Shown: piece by piece, positions 1 through 7,279 of the stretch
How positions within the stretch are numbered: position 1 is the first letter of the stretch
Layout of the letters: each line of letters begins with the position of its first letter
From: Phycisphaerae bacterium
GTDB taxonomy: Bacteria > Planctomycetota > Phycisphaerae > UBA1845
DNA length: 45,943 nt
NCBI GenBank assembly: GCA_029260235.1
Contig: JAJDDP010000197.1
Coordinates: 1 to 45,943, forward strand
Reading direction: 5' to 3'
The notes under the pieces: model-generated
The model's database searches: none
Told to the model about the DNA's origin: nothing
The model's input: only the letters and a program-made list of their open reading frames with translations
Made by a program: the position numbers and the translations under genes

Positions 1-666
1 AATGCAACTCCCCCAGCCCCAGGCCACAGCGGACATCGACGAAGCGAGCTTTGGATTTGGCAAGCGAACGGCAAGAACTTGCAGATACATCATCGTGGCG
101 ATACCGGCAGCCAAGTAGATCACATCGACGAACAGGCCGTAGATTAAGCCTGTCGAGCCAAGGCCGAGAACAAACAATCTTTGTATTGACAAAGCGATGA
201 AGGCTAGCACGGCCGTCACGCGAATGAAGGAGCGGAGCTCCCAATTCATTCGATCCGGAATGTCCCCTAGTTCTCCGGCAGTCAGGATCAACCGGCCCGG
301 AAGATCGAGGGCAGCCCCAATCACCATCATAAACAAAGCATAATCGCGAGGATCGATCCCAAGCGGTGCTGCCAATACAAATATGAATGATCCGATGTTC
401 CATAACAGCACAGCGGCCAACATCAGCCCGATGCCCAGTCGAACCTTGTTTAGCCAATGCGGATCGCAGTACCTCAAGAAAGTGCCAGCTTCTGACCTTG
501 CGAGCAGCGTTTGAATCGCCTCTGCATTGCATTTCGGGCAGCGGCTGGTGGCGTGCAGCGTACGGAGGTTGTAGCCGCACCCGGGGCAAGGCGCATCCCG
601 ATGGATCATGCCATCCTGATCCACGAGGCGACTTTCTATCAATTGGCCTTGGTGAGTTTCGTCCAC
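1..666 (-). CDS. Zinc-knuckle multi-pass membrane protein, cut by the left window edge (C-terminus missing)
   Basis: A GTG-started frame runs without a stop from 666 to the window edge (222 codons). Residues 1-50 hold a zinc knuckle with Cys27, Cys30, Cys43 and Cys46 (CPGCGYNLRTL...RCPKC). The rest is hydrophobic, with about three predicted membrane segments (roughly residues 80-100, 105-120 and 150-200). It is a paralogue of the gene at 942-1799. The two agree almost residue for residue over the first 50 positions and again in a motif 'RLxNPKLxSS' near the third membrane segment. The function is unknown; CxxCGYxL...RCPEC membrane proteins are common in Planctomycetota. The start was chosen because it is equivalent to the GTG start of the paralogue. 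Confidence 0.75.
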   Translation of the reverse strand, partial: MDETHQGQLIESRLVDQDGMIHRDAPCPGCGYNLRTLHATSRCPKCNAEAIQTLLARSEAGTFLRYCDPHWLNKVRLGIGLMLAAVLLWNIGSFIFVLAAPLGIDPRDYALFMMVIGAALDLPGRLILTAGELGDIPDRMNWELRSFIRVTAVLAFIALSIQRLFVLGLGSTGLIYGLFVDVIYLAAGIATMMYLQVLAVRLPNPKLASSMSAVAWGWGSCI

Positions 667-941
667 GCATTGCAATCTTAAGTGAATGTCCTTCTGGTTG
701 CGATCTCGCATCGTCGGAATGATGACGCCACGCCCATCGGGAAGTCCGAGATGCGGTCCAAGACGTAGCTGCTTGCTCGTGATTCGGAGATCAAGGCTTC
801 GTCAATTCTCAATCAGCATCGGCATTGAGCACTCCAATGGCATCTTTGGGGTGATCCAAGACGCTGCATCCGTTTTAGTTTGCAAGGAAGAGGCCGCGTT
901 GATCAGGATCGAGATTGCCGCCGCGAGCGAAACAAGTCGCG

Positions 942-1799
942 CTACGAGGATTCAGCAGCAAGCGGTTCGGCATCGCCTAACGCCGATGAATACCGCTCGG
1001 CATCAGCAAGGCGGGACAGGAAGCGAAACATGAGTGCGACGTACCAGATGAGAACGCCGCCGGCGATTACCCCAATCGGTATACCGATCACCTGCAACCA
1101 GCCGGATGAGTAAGTGAACTGGATTATCGCGCACATGACCAGACAAGCGCAAATCGCCCAACCCCAGATCAAGATACCTGCCGACGAGACGAGCTTCGGG
1201 TTGTGTAGGCGAATCGCCAACCGTCTTAGGTAGGCCAGTGTACCAATTCGCTCAACCAAGAACAGAGCGGCCACAGCCAAGAGGTAGACGATAGACGCTG
1301 AGGTACTCCTGAGTGGAATTGACCCCCATAAGACTGTGTCCATTAGTCCCAGGGCAGATGCCCCACGAACAACGTTGGGAAGACTCCAGCCCGAATCCGC
1401 CCCGATGGCGCACGGCTCGGTGGATGTCAGGCAGAATCGACCGGCTAGCCTGAGCACATCTCCAACCACGATCAGCAGAAACCCAACACCCCAAACGGAA
1501 GGTATCAAGATGACCGAGAGGAAGGCGAGTAGCGGTACGGCGTGACCGCAGAGTATCAGCACGACACCCAATCGAAGTGTGCCCAGCCACTGCGGATTGC
1601 AGAACCTCAGAAAAGTGCCTTCCTCTGATCTGAGAACCAACGCTTGGATAGCCTCTGCGTTGCATTCCGGGCAGCGGCTGGTGGCGTGCAGCGTACGGAG
1701 GTTGTAGCCGCACCCCTGGCAAGGCACGTCCCGATGGATCATGCCATCCTGATCCACAAGGCGACCTTCAATCAACTGGCCTTCGCGCGTTTCGTCCAC
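942..1799 (-). CDS. Zinc-knuckle multi-pass membrane protein, paralogue of the gene at 1-666
   Basis: The 285-residue protein begins at a GTG. Its N-terminus carries a four-cysteine zinc knuckle (Cys27, Cys30, Cys43, Cys46; CQGCGYNLRTL...RCPEC). After a short linker come about six hydrophobic stretches, e.g. around residues 75-100, 105-120, 165-185, 205-230 and 235-260, so it is probably an inner-membrane protein with the knuckle in the cytoplasm. The first ~125 bp of coding DNA are nearly identical to those of the upstream paralogue, while the membrane parts have diverged, which suggests a fairly recent tandem duplication or gene conversion of the 5' end. No enzymatic motif is visible. Confidence 0.75.
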   Translation of the reverse strand: MDETREGQLIEGRLVDQDGMIHRDVPCQGCGYNLRTLHATSRCPECNAEAIQALVLRSEEGTFLRFCNPQWLGTLRLGVVLILCGHAVPLLAFLSVILIPSVWGVGFLLIVVGDVLRLAGRFCLTSTEPCAIGADSGWSLPNVVRGASALGLMDTVLWGSIPLRSTSASIVYLLAVAALFLVERIGTLAYLRRLAIRLHNPKLVSSAGILIWGWAICACLVMCAIIQFTYSSGWLQVIGIPIGVIAGGVLIWYVALMFRFLSRLADAERYSSALGDAEPLAAESS

Positions 1800-2221
1800 G
1801 AGGTCTTGATTCTAATCTGAAACCGCTCTGCTTGCGATTGCATGCGGCTGATGAGTTGGGCTGGCCGGGAGAAGTAAGCGTGATTCCCCAACAACCCCGA
1901 AGGACTGTGCCGCGCATGGACGCGAATCGGATGGAGATATTCGCGTAAATTAACGGTTGAGTCGGCCTTCATGTCGAGTTTTGCAGGCGGATCATCAAGC
2001 GTTGGGCGAGCCTGTTACGAAAGACAAGGGGCAGAACGTTTTGCTCTACCCCTTCTGAGTGTCGTCTCAAGTCTTCTCTCCGGAGGATTCCGAATCCGCG
2101 CTCTAGTTGACGCTCATCCGCACAGTCGCGAGACGACATTTAGGACCCGCACCACGTTGTCCACACGCCGGAGGAGGGCTATAATTTCTCGTTCCGTTGC
2201 GGTTCGTTCCTGGAGATCAAC
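1800..2221. other. Intergenic stretch without a supported gene
   Basis: No frame here has a credible start, composition or family resemblance. It lies between divergent genes (942-1799 minus, 2222-2746 plus), so it should contain both promoters, but no convincing -10/-35 pair stands out. It also contains one copy of the hairpin repeat described at 2001-2066. Confidence 0.5.
2001..2066. repeat. Dispersed intergenic hairpin repeat, family A copy 1
   Basis: This copy aligns with 2818-2880: both contain TGGGCG, then CCT-TTAC-AA, then GGGGCAGA, an AT-containing loop, CCCC, and GAGTGTC. The central part can fold into a stem (GGGGCAGA...TCTACCCC) with compensating differences between the copies. 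The resemblance looks like a REP-type element rather than chance, but only two copies are seen in the window. Confidence 0.5.
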
Positions 2222-2746
2222 ATGTTCGGCATTAAACAGTGGCTTGCTCCCAAACCGCTTGACCTCGATATTCACGAGGATGAAGTTGGGGTGGAGTGGG
2301 TGATGGATGCGGAGATTGGATCGGGCTACAAGCGCGAAGCGACTCTGCTCATTCGGCTCGTCCTGGACCAGGCCATGGGCGACAATGCCTGCGCTGTTAT
2401 GCTTGCGTATGACGACGAAGATGACTGTTACCGCATGCTGTATTGCCTGCCGGACGACGCTGAAGACGCTTACCTCGGTTGGTTCGAGATGGTCCCGCCG
2501 GTGAACTACTTAGGCAAAGAGATGATTCGCCAGCTTCGACGGCGAGCTGGCCTCAAACCAGGAGCGCCAACCGGAACATTCCAATTCGAGAAGAATGACC
2601 ATTCCGGCGAAATAGCTTGCAGATCATTGTCGCCAAATGAAATCGTCCTGTTTCTAACCGAACGGCGCCCGCGGTTGATTGACAAGAGGACAGGCGACCG
2701 CCCGGGATGCCCCTGGACGGACTTTCCCAAAGCACGGGTGCCTTAG
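2222..2746 (+). CDS. Hypothetical protein, 174 aa
   Basis: The start ATG is preceded by GGAG with a 6-nt spacer. The protein is soluble, has no signal peptide or membrane segment, is acidic in its first half and more basic towards the C-terminus. Visible features are an acidic patch (DDEDDCYRML) near residue 63, a 'WFEMVPPVNYLGKEM' stretch near residue 90 and an Arg-rich helix (RQLRRRAGL). I do not recognise the family. It is transcribed away from the zinc-knuckle genes and converges with the propeller gene at 2943-4229. A real gene is likely from the ribosome binding site and codon composition. Confidence 0.6.
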   Translation: MFGIKQWLAPKPLDLDIHEDEVGVEWVMDAEIGSGYKREATLLIRLVLDQAMGDNACAVMLAYDDEDDCYRMLYCLPDDAEDAYLGWFEMVPPVNYLGKEMIRQLRRRAGLKPGAPTGTFQFEKNDHSGEIACRSLSPNEIVLFLTERRPRLIDKRTGDRPGCPWTDFPKARVP

Positions 2747-2817
2747 CAGGCTGTTGTAGGGCTCCGTTCTTGGGCACTTATCATGCGGCGCGTGGCGTTT
2801 GCAACAACTTCATGCTC

Positions 2818-2880
2818 GGTGGGCGGTCCTATTACAAACGAAGGGGCAGAGCAATTAGCCCTGCCCCATCGGAGTGTCTT
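2818..2880. repeat. Dispersed intergenic hairpin repeat, family A copy 2
   Basis: This is the second copy of the repeat at 2001-2066, lying between the convergent 3' ends of 2222-2746 and 2943-4229. Its stem is GGGGCAG...CTGCCCC, a perfect 7-bp match, whereas copy 1 has GGGGCAGA...TCTACCCC. Base changes that keep pairing in both copies argue for a structured element. Confidence 0.5.
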
Positions 2881-2891
2881 GCTAAACTTTC

Positions 2892-2910
2892 CACCGGCAA
2901 GATGCCGGTG
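2892..2910. repeat. Short perfect hairpin, REP-like
   Basis: CACCGGCA and TGCCGGTG form a perfect 8-bp stem around an AGA loop. It lies 32 nt beyond the stop of the minus-strand propeller gene and could help define its transcript end, but no T-run follows on either strand. From memory, very similar 'accggc-aga-gccggt' hairpins recur in planctomycete intergenic DNA; this was not checked. Confidence 0.4.
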
Positions 2911-2942
2911 CCACATTCCTGTTTGCGTTACCCTTTGGGGTC

Positions 2943-4229
2943 TTAGCCGATATCCAGCGCAGTTATGTTCTTCTGATCACGAACGTAGAGCGTCTTGCCT
3001 ACCAGCGTCGGAACCGTCCAGGCTACCTTCTCGCAGACCTGAGCTTCCGAGACAATCTCGAAGTTTTCCGGATCTGCCTTGACCAAGGCAAGCTTGCCGT
3101 CCTCGTCGAGGATGATGAACTTGCCATCGGCGTACAGGGTGGTCGCCTTGGATAGGCCTCGCTCGCGCCAGGCAATCTTGCCCGTCTTGCGGTTAATGCA
3201 GGAGAAGAAATTCACCTTGCCCATGCCCGCTCCACTAGAGCCGTAGACGTAATCGCCCAAGCTTATGCTGGTAACGTGGTAGAGCTGAACCTTGCGGGTC
3301 TTCCATACTTCCTCGACGTTGGTCTTGTCGCCATCGCGGGTCAGCTTCAATCCCCGCGACCCAGCCCCGGTCGTGGAGAGGAAGAGCATGTTGCCGTCGC
3401 CATAGACAGGTTGGCAGATGTTCTGCCCCCACTGGTTGCCAATCTCGTACCGCCAGTACAGTTCGCCGTTGTTAGGATTGATGGCGATGAGTTCCTGGCC
3501 CATGTAGCACAGCAGCTGATCTTGGCCATCCACATTGATCAAACTCGGCGTCGAGTAGCTGTTGGTGAAATCGAGGTTCTTCCAGGCGAGTTTTCCGTCG
3601 TTCTTGTTGAAGGCCATGATCGCGTTGCCTTCACCGCCGGTCAGGACGATCACCGTGTCCTTGTATTCAAAAGGACTGGATGAATAGCCGTGGTTGAGGA
3701 AGTAGGCCTTGTATTCTTCCCACAGATCGTGCGACCACTTGAGCTTGCCCGTCTTCTTGTTCAGGCAAGTCATCTGGCCGGCAACGCCTACGCTGTAGAT
3801 GTCGTCGCCAATGATCAGCGGTGTGCCCCGAGGCCCTTCGCCGAACTGCTTGACGTGGCCGTCGGCTGGGCTCTCATCGTAGGCGTGCTCCCAAACGGTA
3901 GAGCCATCGTCGGCACCCAGAGCGACGATACGCTCCTTGCCTTCAGAGCGATACATGGTGTAGAGGACGCCGTCGTCGACGAGCACGCCCGCATAGCCTT
4001 CGCCTAGTTCTCGCGTCCACAGCTTCTTGGGACCATCTTCGGGCCACTTGTCAGCCAGGCCTTTGACATCAACTTGGAAATTCTGCGTAGGCCCTCCCCA
4101 TCGAGTCCACTGAGCGGCCGCTTCAGGAGCAGCAGAGCTGACCGCAAGGCCGGCTAACATCAGCAAGGTCAAGAAAGAAACAGAAACAGAACCAGAACCA
4201 CAACGACGGTTGGCAAAAGCAGCGTGCAT
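2943..4229 (-). CDS. Secreted PQQ-like (outer-membrane assembly BamB-type) beta-propeller protein
   Basis: The 428-residue protein starts with a Sec signal peptide (basic MHAAFANRRC, hydrophobic core FLTLLMLAGLAV, then AAAQ). After 'WTRWGGPTQNFQ' it has about seven repeats of the PQQ-enzyme-type blade, with recurring motifs such as ALGADDGSTVWEH, CLNKKTGKLKWSH, AFNKNDGKLAWKN, AINPNNGELYWRY and CINRKTGKIAWRE. Such proteins (PF13360 class) fold into propellers; without dehydrogenase motifs the role is unknown, often binding or scaffolding in the periplasm. A longer frame reaches 4409, but its N-terminus is not signal-like, so the start at 4229 (or 4241) is preferred. It follows the gene at 4501-5394 on the same strand. 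Confidence 0.8.
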   Translation of the reverse strand: MHAAFANRRCGSGSVSVSFLTLLMLAGLAVSSAAPEAAAQWTRWGGPTQNFQVDVKGLADKWPEDGPKKLWTRELGEGYAGVLVDDGVLYTMYRSEGKERIVALGADDGSTVWEHAYDESPADGHVKQFGEGPRGTPLIIGDDIYSVGVAGQMTCLNKKTGKLKWSHDLWEEYKAYFLNHGYSSSPFEYKDTVIVLTGGEGNAIMAFNKNDGKLAWKNLDFTNSYSTPSLINVDGQDQLLCYMGQELIAINPNNGELYWRYEIGNQWGQNICQPVYGDGNMLFLSTTGAGSRGLKLTRDGDKTNVEEVWKTRKVQLYHVTSISLGDYVYGSSGAGMGKVNFFSCINRKTGKIAWRERGLSKATTLYADGKFIILDEDGKLALVKADPENFEIVSEAQVCEKVAWTVPTLVGKTLYVRDQKNITALDIG

Positions 4230-4500
4230 GAAGACACCCATCCTTCTCTTCAAAAAGAACCGGGGAATATCGAGTTGAACAATCAATCGGATCAGTAGAC
4301 GGATCGGCCCAGCAGAATCCATCCATACTCCACCAGAGACAGCATCCCGGATCAAGCCACCCAGGTCCAGATCAACCGGGTAAGAAAATGTAGGGCCAGT
4401 CGCACTCAAAACGACCAGCGCCAGAGCCAGACCAGCGATTAACTGTTGTCGGAGAACGGGTTAGGAGCAAACATCCAATGCCAGCGGTAGGGACTTGGAA

Positions 4501-5394
4501 TTAAGAAATCGGCGAGTCCAAACCGGACGGCGATACATCATGACTTTCCATCCTCCGCAGGTCCGACTCCGCAAATCTCCGGCGAACAACTGGCGCAAGG
4601 ACCAACATAATCACGCAGATGTCGATACCGAAGAACAGGGCGAAGAAGTAGATGTAAAAAGGCTGACCAGAGAGGAGGGCTACCAATCCAAACAAGGCGA
4701 CTACTCCGCCAAGGGCCGCGGAAGTTCGCATCATCGGTAGGATCAGCCGCCGTGCCCTGCCCATCCCTGCCAATGCGCCAATGACGCCGCCACACAAGCC
4801 CATCAGGCTGCCGCCGATGCCGTAGACCAACCCGCTTGTCGGCTCACTCCACCATGCACTGGTCGTCATAGCCTGAGCGATGTTTGGAGACTGAACTAGC
4901 TGCACAGGTCCCAATTCGACAGTTCCCTTGCCCGGCAAGACGACGTTGAATTCGATCTTGCTTGGCCCCTTCTTCGCAGACGGCCCAATCTGCATGGGCA
5001 ACACGAATCGACGCCAGGGCGAAGAGCCTTCGAGATCGCGCATCGGGCCGCTAGATGCCAAGGTCCTCGCGAAGGAGGGCGCAGGACCAGCGAAGTAATT
5101 CAAAGTCTCCAGGTAGGCCTTACCTTGCACATTCTCGTACCGAACTTGGCCTTGAATCGCATAGGCCGAATCCCCGACCGATGGTTCTTCGATGGTCAAG
5201 ACAGTTAGCGTGATCGGGCTGCCAGTATCGTTGGCAACTCGCAGATGAGCGAATTTGTTTTCACCATCGGCGAGGATGACCTCGCCCGCCTCCGGCGCGG
5301 TCGATGCCCATGAGATTTCTCGCAATACCTCGGGGCTGCCCGAGGCTGCGGCTGCCGCTAGAACAACAGTGAGTAAGTTTAAGACACCCATCAT
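4501..5394 (-). CDS. Membrane protein with periplasmic N-terminal domain, coupled to a DUF2089-type regulator
   Basis: The 297-residue protein has a signal peptide (MMGVLNLLTVVLAAAAASG), then a ~160-residue beta-rich domain outside the cytoplasm, then three hydrophobic segments near the C-terminus (about 188-212, 217-236 and 240-264), ending in a charged tail. Its ATG overlaps the stop of the upstream regulator gene by 4 nt (ATGA), so the two are translationally coupled. I do not recognise the N-terminal domain; phrases such as 'NDTGSPITLTVLTIEEP' resemble immunoglobulin-like beta domains. The pairing suggests that the HTH protein controls, or is controlled by, this membrane protein. Confidence 0.65.
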   Translation of the reverse strand: MMGVLNLLTVVLAAAAASGSPEVLREISWASTAPEAGEVILADGENKFAHLRVANDTGSPITLTVLTIEEPSVGDSAYAIQGQVRYENVQGKAYLETLNYFAGPAPSFARTLASSGPMRDLEGSSPWRRFVLPMQIGPSAKKGPSKIEFNVVLPGKGTVELGPVQLVQSPNIAQAMTTSAWWSEPTSGLVYGIGGSLMGLCGGVIGALAGMGRARRLILPMMRTSAALGGVVALFGLVALLSGQPFYIYFFALFFGIDICVIMLVLAPVVRRRFAESDLRRMESHDVSPSGLDSPIS

Positions 5395-5699
5395 GATTCT
5401 TCCCCCTTGTCTTGGAAGTAGGCCGTCAACAGCTCCTTGAGCGTGTTCATATCGATCCGACCTTCGGCATACTTCAAGCGAAGTCGGCGCTCAAAAGCCG
5501 TGGTGATTTCCTGGCTCTCGACGATCTTGATTTTGTCGATCAGCCGGTCAAGGCGCAGACGGACCGTCGGATAGCTCACGCCGTAAGCCTTGGCCATCGC
5601 CTTGAGCGACCCCGACGCCAGCATGAACCGCTTCACGAAAGCGAAGTCTTCCTCGCTGAGGTGATCCATCCACTGCTTTGTTTGATCCTGAACAGTCAT
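5391..5699 (-). CDS. DUF2089-family helix-turn-helix protein
   Basis: The 102-residue protein matches DUF2089: an N-terminal W..HLSEEDFAFVKRFMLASGSLK stretch followed by an HTH (MAKAYGVSYPTVRLRLDRLIDKI, residues 35-57) and a helical C-terminal region. The family commonly has an N-terminal zinc ribbon, which this short version lacks. It probably binds DNA and controls transcription of its own operon. The ATG is preceded by GAGG with an 8-nt spacer. It overlaps the downstream membrane gene by 4 nt, and an AT-rich promoter lies just upstream. Confidence 0.75.
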   Translation of the reverse strand: MTVQDQTKQWMDHLSEEDFAFVKRFMLASGSLKAMAKAYGVSYPTVRLRLDRLIDKIKIVESQEITTAFERRLRLKYAEGRIDMNTLKELLTAYFQDKGEES

Positions 5700-5718
5700 T
5701 CAACAATCCTCAAGGTAT

Positions 5719-5746
5719 AGTATATATTATGTTTAAGAAAATACAA
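5719..5746 (-). promoter_or_regulatory. Predicted sigma-70-type promoter for the DUF2089 operon
   Basis: On the minus strand, TTGTAT (-35) and TATACT (-10) are separated by 16 nt. The -10 lies about 20 nt before the start codon of the 5391-5699 gene. The stretch is markedly AT-rich compared with its surroundings and sits in the only gap between waaA and this gene. Confidence 0.45.
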
Positions 5747-5796
5747 ATTGAATTCAGTTTTGTTTATCTTGCGGCGGTGGCGTGGCTAGCTGGGGA

Positions 5797-7089
5797 TTAT
5801 CGGGTGTTGGCCAGGGCAGCCAGCTTTTTGGCCGTCTTCTCGGTGGCGCCTTGGTTTTTCTGGACCACCTGGCGGGCATTATTTGCCATGGCTTGGGCCT
5901 TGTCGGGATTGCTCAAGAGGCAACTGATGGCCTCGGCTAGATCAGCTGGCGTGCTGACGACTTGGATGGCATTTTCTTGAGCAAAGGCTGCGACTGGCGC
6001 GGCGAAGTTGTCGGTGTGGGGACCGACCAGGATCGGCTTAGCCAGGGCAGCTACTTCCATCGGATCGGATCCGCCCATGGGCACCAGTGATCGGCCTACG
6101 AAGACCACATCGGCTAGCGAGTACAGTTTGCGCAGTTCCCCCATGGTGTCACCCAGTAGCACTCGCTTGGAGCCACCTGAAGCGGTCGGCGGATTCCCAT
6201 CGGTGCGTTGGCTGCGGCGCAGGCAGTCATAACCGCGACCTTGAATCAGGCTGGCTACCTCGTCGAATCGTTCCGGCTTTCGCGGCACCAGGGCCAGCTG
6301 AATCTCTGCGCCGTCGTCGAGCAGCTTGTCGTAGACATCGAGCAGCAGACTCTCTTCCCCGGGGCCTGTACTGCCGCAGACCCACAGCGGTATGCCGCTG
6401 TCGATGCCCATGGATTTGGCCAGCTCGTCAGCGCCGTCGATACGGTCAGCCACCGTGGCTGTATCCCACTTCACCGAGCCGGTTACTTCGACGCGGTCAG
6501 CCGGCGTCCCCAACACGACAAATCGCTCGGCGATGGCTTCGTCTTGGGCGCCGACCCAACTGATCCGGGCAAACATGGGTTTGATTACCGGCTTAGCCAA
6601 TCCGAATCGGCGTTGGCTTCGCTCGCTCAGGCGTCCGTTGATGATCGCCACCGGAACTCCCTGTTCCTCGGCTGTCCGCAGCAGGTTGTACCAAATCTCT
6701 AACTCGACCAGCACGATCAAGCAGGGTCGGACTCGCCGAAGTACGCGCGAAACGACGAATCCAAAATCCAGCGGATAGCGAAAAACCCGCCCGGGCCCAT
6801 ACAGTTGGCAAGCACGGGCATAGCCGGTGTCGGTCGTGGTGGAAAAAATAACTTCGTAGCCGGGCAGGGCCTGGCTGAGTTGTTCGACCAGCATCGGCGT
6901 AGCGTTGATTTCGCCCAGGCTGACCGCGTGGATCCAGATTCGGGGCTTGTCGCTCGGCGAGATGTCCCAATACCCGAAGCGTTCGCCCCATCCGCTGCGA
7001 TTCTTGCCCTGAACGAGCATCTGGTAGAGGAGGATCGGCAAGTAGACCAACCCGCCGACAAAATAAACCAAGTTAGCTACCCAACGCAT
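5797..7089 (-). CDS. waaA: 3-deoxy-D-manno-octulosonic acid (Kdo) transferase
   Basis: The 430-residue protein is a GT30-family transferase that adds Kdo from CMP-Kdo to lipid A precursors at the inner face of the cytoplasmic membrane. It shows an N-terminal membrane anchor (about residues 5-25, VANLVYFVGGLVYLPILLY), the family motif RSGWGERFG, 'IWIHAVSLGEINA', 'FSTTTDTGYARA', 'VELEIWYNLLR' with the conserved Glu/Trp region, 'NGRLSERS', and C-terminal 'VGRSLVPMGGSDPMEVAALAKPILVGPH' features for nucleotide-sugar binding. The length fits E. coli WaaA. The longer TTG-started frame (7128) adds 13 residues not seen in homologues, so ATG 7089 is preferred. It implies that the organism makes Kdo-containing LPS. 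Confidence 0.9.
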   Translation of the reverse strand: MRWVANLVYFVGGLVYLPILLYQMLVQGKNRSGWGERFGYWDISPSDKPRIWIHAVSLGEINATPMLVEQLSQALPGYEVIFSTTTDTGYARACQLYGPGRVFRYPLDFGFVVSRVLRRVRPCLIVLVELEIWYNLLRTAEEQGVPVAIINGRLSERSQRRFGLAKPVIKPMFARISWVGAQDEAIAERFVVLGTPADRVEVTGSVKWDTATVADRIDGADELAKSMGIDSGIPLWVCGSTGPGEESLLLDVYDKLLDDGAEIQLALVPRKPERFDEVASLIQGRGYDCLRRSQRTDGNPPTASGGSKRVLLGDTMGELRKLYSLADVVFVGRSLVPMGGSDPMEVAALAKPILVGPHTDNFAAPVAAFAQENAIQVVSTPADLAEAISCLLSNPDKAQAMANNARQVVQKNQGATEKTAKKLAALANTR

Positions 7090-7160
7090 CACGGCCGAGA
7101 TGGTAGACCAGTCGTTTGCCGGAAGCAAAGTGGGGCAGTTAGCACGACAAGGAGCACCGG

Positions 7161-7193
7161 GGTGGGTATCGCCAGGCGCGGAAGGCTGACCAC
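7161..7193. repeat. Dispersed intergenic repeat, family B copy 1
   Basis: This shares GGT-GGT, CAGGCGC, GGA-GGCTGACC and a terminal CAC with 42773-42802. It lies in the gap between waaA and the beta-helix gene. In the second copy the arms GGTCAG and CTGACC can pair; in this copy the left arm is degenerate. Confidence 0.35.
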
Positions 7194-7279
7194 TCTAATC
7201 GAAGCCAGCGATCAAATCACTGGAACGCGCTGCGAATGGTTGGTTGCTGGTGAACGAGCATCCACCGAGGGGCACTTCG

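Noticed and set aside
686..1033. 115-codon plus-strand ORF between the two zinc-knuckle genes
   Set aside because: No coding character; partly antisense to the second zinc-knuckle gene.
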